A stretch of DNA of 64,000 nt, from contig NZ_NAIA01000003.1 in assembly GCF_002192535.1 (NCBI RefSeq), forward strand, positions 527,954 to 591,953, given 5' to 3'. Under the pieces are notes generated by a model, which saw only the letters and a program-made list of their open reading frames with translations, had not been told where the DNA came from and searched no databases. The stretch comes from Polynucleobacter hirudinilacicola (lineage in GTDB: Bacteria > Pseudomonadota > Gammaproteobacteria > Burkholderiales > Burkholderiaceae). Positions 17,386 through 26,700 of this stretch are shown here, in pieces; the first letter of the stretch is position 1, and every line of letters starts with the position of its first letter. Position numbers and translations under genes: made by a program.

Positions 17386-18000
17386 ATGGCACGCATAGAA
17401 GTACCTGTTGATGCACTCGGTCGTTTGATCGAGGCATTGCGCGTGCTGCCAGGAGTGGGGCCTAAGTCTGCTCAGCGTATGGCGTTTTATCTATTACAGC
17501 ATGATCGTAATGGTGCTGCAGTGCTGGCCCAATCATTGGGCGAAGCGGTAGAGACAGTTGGCCACTGTGCTCGTTGCAATACATTCTCAGAAACCCAAAT
17601 CTGTAGCACCTGCTCTGATGAGCGTCGTGATCCTTCCTTGCTATGCATTGTGGAGACACCTGCTGATCAAGTGATGGTAGAGCAGACCTTAAGTTTCAAA
17701 GGAAACTACTTTGTACTCATGGGCCGTTTGTCTCCACTTGATGGTATGGGTCCAAATGAAATTCATTTTGATCGCTTACTTACTCGGATTGAAAATCCTG
17801 ATACCGGTGTACCGATTCGGGAAGTAGTACTGGCAACTAACTTCACGAGTGAAGGTGAGGCCACTGCCCACTATATTGGCGAGGTTCTCAAAGCTAAAGG
17901 TATTAAGGTCACCCGTATTGCACGCGGTATTCCGGTAGGTGGTGAGCTTGAGTATGTTGATGCGGGAACCTTGGCTAGAGCTTTAATGGATCGCCGCTAA
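17386..18000 (+). CDS. recR: Recombination mediator RecR
   Basis: 204 aa from the ATG at 17386, 22 bp after ybaB; an in-frame start at 17314 would overlap ybaB and lacks RecR-like sequence. It has the helix-hairpin-helix [14 protein letters not shown], the Cys4 zinc finger ([16 protein letters not shown]) and a Toprim domain starting [10 protein letters not shown]. With RecF/RecO it loads RecA on gapped DNA. The last 92 bp are duplicated 890 bp downstream (18799-18890). Confidence 0.96.
   Translation: MARIEVPVDALGRLIEALRVLPGVGPKSAQRMAFYLLQHDRNGAAVLAQSLGEAVETVGHCARCNTFSETQICSTCSDERRDPSLLCIVETPADQVMVEQTLSFKGNYFVLMGRLSPLDGMGPNEIHFDRLLTRIENPDTGVPIREVVLATNFTSEGEATAHYIGEVLKAKGIKVTRIARGIPVGGELEYVDAGTLARALMDRR
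17909..18000 (+). repeat. recR-tail direct repeat, copy 1
   Basis: The last 92 bp of recR, including its stop codon, are repeated at 18799-18890 with four substitutions (about 96% identical by hand count). Copy 1 encodes the conserved RecR ending ([16 protein letters not shown]). The interval between copies holds the MNT-HEPN module. Confidence 0.95.
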
Positions 18001-18110
18001 ATATCGATTGCAGCTCTATGAGTGCAGGTTCTTTTCCAAAAAAACCTCATAAAACTAAGTAAATACAGCATATATTGATATCTAGGCCAAATCTTTGGAT
18101 AATCTGAGTT

Positions 18111-18401
18111 ATGAAACCATCTATCGCCATGAATGCCCATCGTGCTGAGATTCGCTCCATTGTTGAAGCGCATCACGCAAGTAATGCCCGCGTTTTCGGT
18201 TCGGTAGCCACTAGTACCGATATAGATGGTAGCGACTTGGATATATTGATTGATCCCAGCGCCGATACCACCTTGTTTGATATTGGCAGCATTAGACATA
18301 AATTAAAGCAATTGTTAGGTGTGCCAGTAGATGTTTTGACGCCTAATGCTTTGCCAGATCATTTTCGTAATGTAGTGATCTCTCAAGCTCTGGCAATATG
18401 A
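18111..18401 (+). CDS. MNT-type nucleotidyltransferase antitoxin (MntA-like)
   Basis: 96 aa. Minimal nucleotidyltransferase signature: VFGSVATSTDIDGSDLDILID, with the GS and DxD metal-binding residues at about 32-48. MNT proteins pair with HEPN toxins; MntA-type members inactivate the toxin by adding AMP to its active-site region. Its TGA overlaps the ATG of the HEPN gene (ATGA). Starts at 18111 or 18129 are possible; no strong Shine-Dalgarno site precedes either. The metal-binding residues look intact, whereas the partner toxin is broken. Confidence 0.88.
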   Translation: MKPSIAMNAHRAEIRSIVEAHHASNARVFGSVATSTDIDGSDLDILIDPSADTTLFDIGSIRHKLKQLLGVPVDVLTPNALPDHFRNVVISQALAI

Positions 18402-18766
18402 GTCGTGACCCGCAGAGGCTGCAGGATTACTTAAGACATATTCTTCTAGCAATTAAACGAATTCAAGAATATTGCAGTGATATTGATGAGCTTGGTTTTC
18501 TAAAGAGTCAATGAATTCAAGATGCAGTCATACGTAATTTTGAGGTGATTGGAGAGGCAAGTAAAAATATAGAACGATCCTTTCCTGAATATGCGGCCGC
18601 TCATCCCGAACTTCCGCTAATGATTGCCTATGAAATGCGCAACGCTTTAGCTCATGGTTACTTTAAGGTTGATTTGCCAATTATTTGGAAAACCATCGAA
18701 ATCAATCTCCCAGTTTTGGAAGATCAGATAGTTCAGTTAATCGAAGCAAATCCTAGCCTTGAATAA
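18398..18766 (+). pseudogene. HEPN (DUF86/HepT-like) toxin gene with in-frame TGA
   Basis: One reading frame of about 122 codons is interrupted by TGA at 18512-18514. The 38-aa front (MSRDPQRLQDYLRHILLAIK...) and the 83-aa rear (IQDAVIRNFEVIGEASKNIE..., MRNALAHGYF) together match HepT/DUF86 proteins. The RNase motif Rx4HxY (RNALAHGY) lies after the stop. A GTG at 18545 could restart a 73-aa fragment that keeps the motif but lacks the front helices. The likely cause is a nonsense mutation that disarmed the toxin, leaving the antitoxin intact. Confidence 0.87.
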
Positions 18767-18798
18767 GTTGCGATGTGTGGGCGAAGCTACTACCCATT

Positions 18799-18890
18799 TC
18801 ACCCGTATCGCACACGGTATTCCGGTAGGTGGTGAGCTTAAGTATGTTGATGCGGGAACCTTGGCTAGAGCTTTGATGGATCGCCGCTAA
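18799..18890 (+). repeat. recR-tail direct repeat, copy 2 (degenerate)
   Basis: 92 bp matching the recR end (17909-18000) at a constant offset of 890 bp, with four substitutions: two silent and two changing the encoded residue (Arg to His and Glu to Lys at conserved RecR positions). The preceding recR sequence is absent. It ends in the copied stop codon one base before the ParD-like gene's ATG. It looks like the displaced tail of recR left by insertion of the TA cassette. Confidence 0.93.
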
Positions 18891-18891
18891 C

Positions 18892-19110
18892 ATGCTGGTT
18901 TCTATCGAGTTGTCAGAGTCATTAATTGATGATGCGAATTCTGCCTCGGGTATTACAAAAAGAACCATCTCTGAGCAGGTTGAGTATTGGGCCCGTCTAG
19001 GCAAGGCATGTGAAGACAATCCTGATCTACAAGTCGATATGATCCAGGATATTTTGGCAAGTAGAGCAGAGATGAATCTCAATAAGTTAAGCCAATTTCG
19101 TTTTGGGTAG
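18892..19110 (+). CDS. ParD-like orphan antitoxin
   Basis: 72 aa. MLVSIELSESLIDDANSASG then TKRTISEQVEYWARLGKACE matches the ParD-like (ribbon-helix-helix) antitoxin family. No toxin gene lies on either side: upstream is the recR-tail repeat and the next 240 bp are non-coding. It may be a leftover of another TA pair, or act on a distant toxin. The stop of the repeat is one base upstream of the start codon. Confidence 0.8.
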   Translation: MLVSIELSESLIDDANSASGITKRTISEQVEYWARLGKACEDNPDLQVDMIQDILASRAEMNLNKLSQFRFG

Positions 19111-19353
19111 CCTGTCTAAATATCCCTTGAGTACCCAGTAAGTTGTTTTCAGAGCACAGTGCCATCCCCTGTGCATCAAGCCCCAATCACTAATCTGTCA
19201 TTCCATTGCCATAAAGACTAGGTAAATTACTCCTTTTTGGGGATAATTTGGTCTGCACCACCCTTGGGCTTCAATCTCAAGCTGTGTTTGCCTAGTTTTT
19301 CCTATCGGCACCTTGCTATTGCATTGCACTGGCATCCCAATTAGAAATTGTGA

Positions 19354-20769
19354 ATGACCCGCAAGTTTTATCTACCCCTCCTGTTGAGCATTATTTGCAC
19401 TTTCCTCGGAGCAACCGCGTTCGCGCAGAAGGCGGGCTCGGGCTCGGACCAAATTGCGACTTTTGCATCACCTATCCAGGATTTTCCAACAGAGGGTGAA
19501 CTCTTTGGATTGCCAGTAAACATACACGGTCAGACTACTTATATTAATCAGCGTTACAACAATTTCACATCCAGCTATTCTGGTCCGAATAGTTTGAATG
19601 CTCAGAACTCCATGAGCTATACCTGGTCGGGCACTTTATTCTTTGGTGCTCGCGTGGCACCCGATACCGATATCTATTTCAATCCCGAAGTGATCTCTGG
19701 TGTGCCTTTCTCTGGTTTAGTGGGTTTGGGTGGCTTTACCAACGGTGAAGGTAGTAAGGCTACTGGAGCACAAGCTAAATTTTATTCTGCACGTGCTTTT
19801 GTACGCCAGACATTTAATCAAGAGGGCGACAAAGTTGTTCTTGAGAATGAGGCTAACCAAATTACACAAACTGTAAGCAGTAATCGTGTTGTTGTGACTG
19901 CCGGACAGTTTTCTACTTTAGATATTTTTGACGATAGTCGTTACGCTAAAGATCCACGCATTCAGTTTATGAACTGGGGCAATATGACCTACTTGGCCTA
20001 TGACTACGCTGCTGATGCGCGCGGCTACAGTACTGGCCTAGCGGGCGAATGGTATCTAGAAAATTGGGTCTTGCGAGCCTCTCGTATGCTCGCACCGAAA
20101 AATCCCAATGGCCGTGATCTCAATTGGCAAATCTTTAATACTTATGGTGACCAAATTGAAGTTGAGCGGCAACACAATATTGCCGACCTTCCTGGCAAGG
20201 TCAGTGTGCTTGCTTATCGCAACAGAATGATTCTGGCGCGTTTTTCTGATGCAACCAATTATGTAGTTGCTAATAATGCCCAAGGTACGCAAGCGATTAA
20301 TAATGTGCGCAGCAATTATCAATATAAAACCGGTGTTGGTATTCATGGTGAGCAGGCCTTGACAAAAGATCTAGGGATCTATGGTCGTGCATTCACATCT
20401 GATGGTCATACTGAAACGATGTCATTCACTGAAGCAGATAACTCAATCTCGGTTGGTATGGGTATGAATGGCACAAGCTGGAAACGTCCGAGCGACACTA
20501 TTGGCATCTCCATGATGCAAAACGGACTCTCGAGTTTTAGAAGAGGGTATTTACAAGCTGGAGGTGTCTCTTACTTTATTGGTGACTATGCTGGTGCAGG
20601 CCAGACAATATCCTATCGACCAGAAAGAATTGGCGAGGTGTATTACAACGCCATGGTGATTAAGAATGTGCTCGCTGGTTTGAACTTTCAGCATATCAAT
20701 AATCCTGCATATAACGCTGCCCGCGGCCCTTTAAACATCTTGTCTTTCAGGATCCACGCTGAGTTTTAA
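19354..20769 (+). CDS. OprB-family carbohydrate porin
   Basis: 471 aa. Signal peptide (MTRKFYLPLLLSIICTFLGA, cleavage near AFA-QK). The mature chain has alternating aromatic strands and YTWSGTLFFGARVAPDTDIY, with a late RHAEF-type ending (FRIHAEF) whose C-terminal Phe is the usual outer-membrane beta-barrel signal. OprB porins let sugars diffuse across the outer membrane. It precedes the czc operon but has its own non-coding spacer of 187 bp, so co-transcription is unlikely. Confidence 0.85.
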   Translation: MTRKFYLPLLLSIICTFLGATAFAQKAGSGSDQIATFASPIQDFPTEGELFGLPVNIHGQTTYINQRYNNFTSSYSGPNSLNAQNSMSYTWSGTLFFGARVAPDTDIYFNPEVISGVPFSGLVGLGGFTNGEGSKATGAQAKFYSARAFVRQTFNQEGDKVVLENEANQITQTVSSNRVVVTAGQFSTLDIFDDSRYAKDPRIQFMNWGNMTYLAYDYAADARGYSTGLAGEWYLENWVLRASRMLAPKNPNGRDLNWQIFNTYGDQIEVERQHNIADLPGKVSVLAYRNRMILARFSDATNYVVANNAQGTQAINNVRSNYQYKTGVGIHGEQALTKDLGIYGRAFTSDGHTETMSFTEADNSISVGMGMNGTSWKRPSDTIGISMMQNGLSSFRRGYLQAGGVSYFIGDYAGAGQTISYRPERIGEVYYNAMVIKNVLAGLNFQHINNPAYNAARGPLNILSFRIHAEF

Positions 20770-20856
20770 GCGTTCTGTCGTTCCAGCTTTTAATTATTTT
20801 CTTTAGAATCAATAAGATAGCTATTCCTAATTTTTAGACTTTTGGCTTTAGTCACC

Positions 20857-20862
20857 TATAAT
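20857..20862 (+). promoter_or_regulatory. Probable -10 element of the czc operon
   Basis: TATAAT, a perfect -10 hexamer, lies 94 bp before the czcC start; no strong -35 was found at the normal spacing. A transcript starting near 20869 would carry a leader of about 88 nt that includes the hairpin at 20870-20917. Confidence 0.5.
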
Positions 20863-20869
20863 CTCTAAA

Positions 20870-20917
20870 AGCCCCCTGAAATGGGTATTTCTAGGATCTA
20901 AATCTGCATCAGGGGCT
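20870..20917 (+). promoter_or_regulatory. Leader hairpin upstream of the czc operon
   Basis: AGCCCC-C-TGA (20870-20879) pairs with TCAGGGGCT (20909-20917) with one bulged C; an inner ATTT/AAAT pairing is possible. No T-run follows, so it is not a simple terminator. It fits a structured 5' leader and could bind a ligand or metal-dependent regulator, but this is inference; a loose end for the upstream porin transcript is the alternative. Confidence 0.4.
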
Positions 20918-20956
20918 ATAAAAATAGCATTTATATAGATTTAGAGGTAGCCGCAT

Positions 20957-22472
20957 TTGTTGATTTACGGCATACGTAAGAGAGACGTAGCAAATTTACT
21001 CAAAAGCATTGCAGCATATGCAATGGTAACTTTTGCGATTTCTGCTTTTGCGCAAGGTGGTCAGAGTGCTCCTGCCAGCGTCACTGTGCAATCTAGTGAC
21101 TCCTCTTTAACAGCGCCACCATCCATTGGTACGCAACTCAGTAGCCAAGACCAAAGCCCAAAAGCAGCAGAATTATTTGCGCCAGTTACCAAAGCAAATA
21201 CACCCAAGATTTATACCAAACCGATTTCATCCGGACCAACGGAAATGGATTTGCGTCAACTGTGGAGTGAGTTAAAACTGAATAACCCACAATTGTCTTC
21301 ATTGCGTGAGTCCTATTTATCTGCCAAGGCAACCGTGCCGCAGATTGCTGCACCAGCGAATCCACAAGTTGGATTGGTATGGTCAGGTATGCCAGTCAAT
21401 TCACCATTTGCTTTAGGTGGTGCAAATGCACCATCAGCTGCTAATCCTAATGGCATCAGTAGCAATAACGCTATTTCGGTTGCGCAACCATTTCAGTTTC
21501 CTGGAAAGAGGAGTTTGGCAGCGGATATTGCGAATACCAATGCAGAAGCGCTCCTAGCAAGCTCTGAATCTACTTATTTGCAATTGGGCGCACAGCTCTC
21601 AACCCTGTACTACAACGCGCTAGCGGCTCAGAAGCAGCTTCAGGTTCTGAAAGAGTCTGTCATGCGCCTAGAGATGGTCAAGAATGTTGCTAAAGCACGC
21701 TACGCCAATAATGCCGCAGCATATGTCGAATACCTCAACGCACAAGTGGCGCAAAGTGCAGCCCAAGCTGATCAGTTCAATGTTGAGCGTCAATTGCAAG
21801 TTGCTTTGAACAATATCAATACTTTAGTGGGCCGTCATTCTCGAGAGAAGTTAGTTCTTCGTGGTGATGTGCGCCGCGCCACGAGTAGTGTGCCTACTTT
21901 AGTGGAGTTGGAAGACTATGCAGAATCGAGTCATCCTACTTTAAAAAGTTCAGCCCTACAACTCGACGCTGCACGTAAGGGGGTTGACTTAGCCAAAAAA
22001 AGCCTACCTTCCAGACTTTCAGGTGATTGGTTCTTCCTACACTCCGCGTGGACCATTTTCTGCCAACAACGGTGCGATGTTTTATCAGTTCGAATTAGAT
22101 CTCATCATTCCGCTGTATTTCTTTACTAAAGAAAAGTATGGGGTAGAGCAGGCGCAACGTAATCAAGCGGCCGCTGAGGCTGGCAATATCTCTAATCGTC
22201 AGCAAATTGTATTGGCCGTCAATACAGCCTATGCCACCTATGAGCAGGCTAAGAGCCAAACCCAATTCTTAAAAGACCGCCAAGTGCCCCAGGCGGATGC
22301 TGCCTATAAGGTGGGCCTGACCCAGTACTCGAATAATGGTCAAGGGTTTAATGATTTATTGACTGCGCAAACTCAATTGCGTAACTTAGAGATTGCATTG
22401 GCGCAAGCGGAGAGTAATCTATTGCAAGCGCAAGCAGTATTAATGGTTTCTGCAGGCAAAGAGCCTTTTTAA
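20957..22472 (+). pseudogene. czcC: CzcC/TolC-family outer-membrane efflux protein, frameshifted
   Basis: The first part (from TTG 20957 with AGAGGTAG upstream, signal peptide to FA-QGG) and the second part (from about 22002) are in different frames. Joined by removing one A from the A7 run at 21995-22001, they read through ...VDLAKKAYLPDFQVIGSSYT as one TolC-family protein of about 504 aa, ending MVSAGKEPF. As written, the first frame adds unrelated residues and stops at 22129. The cause is a real frameshift, a phase-variable tract, slippage, or a sequencing error. CzcC forms the outer-membrane channel of a tripartite metal pump. Confidence 0.9.
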
Positions 22473-22481
22473 GGAGTAGTT

Positions 22482-23753
22482 TTGATCAATAAATTGATTG
22501 CGTTTCTAAAAGGTTTACCTGAGAAGGTAAAGCCACATTTGCACAAAGGGGCGCACGATGGCGCACATCATGCAAAAGTTGCTGCTACTGGCTTAGTTGG
22601 CTTGTATTGGAATCTTTCCCCAACGAATCGTTACCGTGTTCGCTTGGCTGCTTTTGCTTTTGCAATTCTATCGATTGGTATTGTGCTGGGTCGTGTGACC
22701 AACGTAAATCGCGCTGTGAAAATTGAAAGTTCCAGCAAGGGGCTCAAGGTAGAGAGTAGTGGTGTATTGGAACTAAAGTTGCCTGGCGTCAAACTCAACC
22801 CAGAGGTGTATGTTTTCCAGTCGGCGGAAAAAGTTCAGGTGCCAGTCAATATTAAAGTGCCAGGACGTCTTGCATTTAATGCAGAAAAAGCAAAAGTACT
22901 TTCAGCGCGTGCTCCAGGTAGGGTTGAGCGTATTTATGCCTTTGATGGCGCACAAGTGGAGATTGGTTCCCCAGTCGTAGAGCTTTATAGCCCAGAGTTT
23001 ATTTCTGCCCAGCAAGAGTATTTACTCTCTTCTAAAACTGCTCAGGTTTTAGAGGGCAGTAAAACCATGAGTGATTTATTGGGGGATGCTCGTATTACTC
23101 AACAAGCTGCTGCAAACCGTATGAGAAATCTAGGTGCGGGAGATGGGGATATCAAGAGTATTGAAGCTACCGGTAAGACAACGGCTAATTTGGTGATGCG
23201 CTCACCATTAAAGGGTGTTGTAGTGAAGCGCAATGTAGAGCCTGGTTCAACGCTAAGCTCTGGAGACGTTATTGCCACGCTAGCCGACCCTAAGCACCTC
23301 TGGTTCTTGGGTAATGTATTTGAGCAAGATTTCAGAATGATTAAGCAGGGGCAAAAGATGGTTTTACACCTCGAGGCTTATCCTGAGAAAGAGTTTATTG
23401 CTTATGCCAATTACATTGCACCTGCAATTGATCCGCAAACTCGGGCTTTATTAATTCGTGCTGATGTAGAAAACACCGATGATTTGCTGCGTCCCGATAT
23501 GTTCGCTTCTGGGTTGCTCACTACCGGTACCGCAGATGCAGTAGTAGTCCCGCAATCAGCCATCGTCAGAATTCGTGAACATCGTTTTGCCATTATTAAA
23601 GTCGGTCCTGAGAACTTCAGGCGTGTGCCGGTGAAGGGTTATGACCTCAACAGTAAGAGCTTTGCGATTACTGAGGGCGTGGAGCAGGGTTGGCAAATCT
23701 TGGCTGAGGGCGCTGTATTGTTGAATGATCGCTTTGCCAAGCAGGAGGACTAA
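22482..23753 (+). CDS. czcB: RND efflux periplasmic adaptor (CzcB/CusB type)
   Basis: 423 aa from a TTG at 22482 with AAGGAG 5 bp upstream; that site overlaps the czcC stop. One N-terminal membrane anchor (about 55-75, AAFAFAILSIGIVLG) precedes barrel, lipoyl and helical-hairpin blocks: VNIKVPGRLAFNAEKAKVLS, GRVERIYAFDGAQVEIGSPV and APAIDPQTRALLIRADVEN. It bridges the inner-membrane pump and the outer-membrane channel. A short His-rich stretch near the N-terminus (HLHKGAHDGAHHAK, about 19-32) could bind metal. Confidence 0.93.
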   Translation: MINKLIAFLKGLPEKVKPHLHKGAHDGAHHAKVAATGLVGLYWNLSPTNRYRVRLAAFAFAILSIGIVLGRVTNVNRAVKIESSSKGLKVESSGVLELKLPGVKLNPEVYVFQSAEKVQVPVNIKVPGRLAFNAEKAKVLSARAPGRVERIYAFDGAQVEIGSPVVELYSPEFISAQQEYLLSSKTAQVLEGSKTMSDLLGDARITQQAAANRMRNLGAGDGDIKSIEATGKTTANLVMRSPLKGVVVKRNVEPGSTLSSGDVIATLADPKHLWFLGNVFEQDFRMIKQGQKMVLHLEAYPEKEFIAYANYIAPAIDPQTRALLIRADVENTDDLLRPDMFASGLLTTGTADAVVVPQSAIVRIREHRFAIIKVGPENFRRVPVKGYDLNSKSFAITEGVEQGWQILAEGAVLLNDRFAKQED

Positions 23754-26700
23754 GTGAGCGTTTTCACCTCCTTTATTCGAGGGGTAGTTGAGAAGCGCGT
23801 GCTTGTCATTTTTGCTTCTGTCGTATTGCTTGGCTTAGGTATGCTCAGTTTGAGCAAATTACCAATTCAGCCGTATCCAGGGGTTGCACCTTTAACAATT
23901 CAAGCTATTTCACAATGGCCAGGAAGAAGTACTACTGAGGTTGAGCAGCAAGTTACCATCCCCGTTGAAAATGCATTGGCTGGCATTCCGGGCTTGCAAG
24001 CTTTCCGTTCTGTATCACTATTTGGCTTATCTGTAGTCACACTCAAATTTAATGACACTACAGATCCATTCAAGGCGCGCCAAACTTTCTTAGCTAATTT
24101 AGCTAACGTGAGTTTCCCTCCGGGTGTGACTTCTAGCATTAGCCCTGACTCAGATGCAACCGGCGAGATTATGCGCTATGAGGTTCGTTCTGAATATGCA
24201 TCCTCTACACAATTAAAGACATTACAAAACTACGAGATCTATAAAGAGCTCAAACAAACTCCCGGTGTAGCTGACGTTTCTTCATTCGGTGGCAAGGTGC
24301 GGCAGTACCAGGTAATCGTCAGCCCTGAAAGCCTCCAGGCCAAGGGTGTTTCTGTAAATCAATTGATCTTGGCGCTTACCAATGCCAATAGCAATATTGG
24401 TGGTGGATTGTTACCCAGTGGTGAGCAGCAATTTGTGGTTCGCGGAGTTGGCCTTCTCAAAAGTATTGATGACATTAAGCAAGTTGTTGTTGCCGTAAAT
24501 AAGGGCGTGCCTATTCGAATTGGTGATGTTGCTAGAGTTGATATAGGTAATGCGCCTCGTTTGGGGATGTTTCAATTCAATCACAATCCTGATTCAGTGG
24601 AGGGCATTGTCTATTTGCGTCGCGGTGAGAATGCTACTGAAGTATTAGCAAGAGTGCGCCATACGATCGACAATATTAATAAGCATGTATTACCCCCAGG
24701 CATTGAAGTAAAGCCGTTCTACGATCGCCAAGTACTTTTAGACATCACCATTGGCACAGTGAAGCACACTCTGTTCTTTGGCATTTCTTTGGTGCTGGCA
24801 GTATTGTTTTTCTTCTTAGGTAATATTCGTGCCGCTGCCGTAGTTGCTGCCGTTATTCCACTGGCTTTGTGTGTATCTTTTATTCAGATGCATTTGTGGA
24901 GTGTCCCAGCCAACTTAATTTCCCTGGGTGCAATTGACTTTGGGGTAATCGTAGACTCTGCGGTGATTTTGACGGAGAACGTCATGCGTCACTTAGAGGA
25001 GGGTGGTAAGCGCCTCAATCAAAGCATCATTCTGGCTACTAGTGAAGTACAGCGCGCCATGATTTACTCAACTGGCATCATTATTGTTGCCTATTCCCCA
25101 TTGTTTTTTATGGGCGGTGTTGAGGGCATTATCTTCAAGCCAATGGCCTTCACCATGGGCTTTGCTTTGATTGCAGCAATGATTTTGAGTTTAACTTTCT
25201 TGCCAGCAATGATTTCTTTAGTGTTTGGCGAGAACATCCATCACAAACCACCATCATTCATCACCAAAATTCTCGAAAGCTACAAACCTTTACTGAGAAA
25301 ATGGATGGATCGTCCCTTAACAGTTTTCTCTGTAGCGGTCTTTGTTCTTGGTCTGACTTTACTCAGCATGATGCGCTTGGGTACTGCCTTCCTGCCAACC
25401 CTTGAAGAGAACAATATTTGGTTGCGCGTCACTTTGCCTAATACTGTAGATCTAGATTACTCGGTCAAGATTGCCAATCAACTCCGCGAGACTTTCTTAA
25501 AGCAGCCTGAGATTGATAAGGTTGCGGCGCAGATTGGTCGCCCTGATGACGGCACTGACTCTACAGGCGTGTTCAACCAGGAATATGGACTGTATTTAAA
25601 GAGTCCCGATAAGATGCCAAGAGGCTCTTCCAAGAAAGACCTCATTGCCCATCTAGAGAAAGAGTTAAATCAGATTCCGGGCATTACTTATAGCTTCTCG
25701 CAATACATTCAAGATAACGTCAATGAGGCCTTATCGGGCGTTAAGGGCGAGAACTCGATCAAGATTTATGGCACCGATCTTGAGGTCCTTGATCAAAAGG
25801 CACATGAAGTGATTGATCAACTCAAAAAGGTACGCGGCGTAGAGGATGAGGGCATCCTAAAAGAGCTTGGTCAGCCAACCCTCAATATCCAGATTGATCG
25901 TGAGCGTGCAGCTCGTTATGGCATTAATGTGAATGATATTCAGACTGTGGTTGCTAATGCGATCGGTGGTGCAGCCGTAACCAATTTGCTTGAAGATGAA
26001 AAGACCTTTGGTATTGCGATTCGCCTAAATGAAGGTAGTCGTAATGACGTTGTAGATATTGGCCATTTATTAGTAGACGCTCCTGACGGGGCTAAGATCC
26101 CTTTATCGATGGTAGCTACCGTTCAGTTATCAGATGGCCCATTCTTTATCTATCGTGAGGCGGGTAAGCGCTATATTGCGATTAAATTTAGCGTGCGTAA
26201 TCGTGATTTGGGTAGCGCTGTAGAGGATGCTCAGATCTTGGTTGAGCAAAACATCACCTTGCCCCCGAATTACTCTATTAGCTGGGATGGGCAGTTCAAT
26301 CAAATGAAGCAGGCGCAAAAGAAACTGATGTTGATTGTGCCTTTGGCCTTACTGGGTATCTTCTTGTTGCTCGTGAGTGCCTTTGGTAATTTCCGCGACG
26401 CCTTTATTGTGATGATCAATGTGCCATTTGCAGCTATTGGTGGCGTTCTTGCTTTGCATCTTGCCGGTGAGACGCTGAGCATCTCGGCATTTTTTGGATT
26501 CTTATCGCTCTTTGGCATTGCAATTCAGGATGGCGTGATCTTAATCTCATTTATTAATAAGACGGCAGCAACGGAACATGGCCAGATGAAGGACATCATG
26601 GTGGAGGGCGCCTCTTTGCGTGTACGTCCCGTTCTGATGACTGCAGCACTCTCAGGCTTAGGTCTTTTGCCAGCTGCTTTATCGCACTCGATTGGTTCTG

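Noticed and set aside
18512..18514. TGA as selenocysteine in the HEPN gene
   Set aside because: No selenocysteine machinery or SECIS-like element is seen, and the position is not a conserved Cys in this family.
17909..18890. Prophage or integrative element with tyrosine integrase
   Set aside because: No integrase, excisionase or other mobility gene is present between the repeats or nearby.
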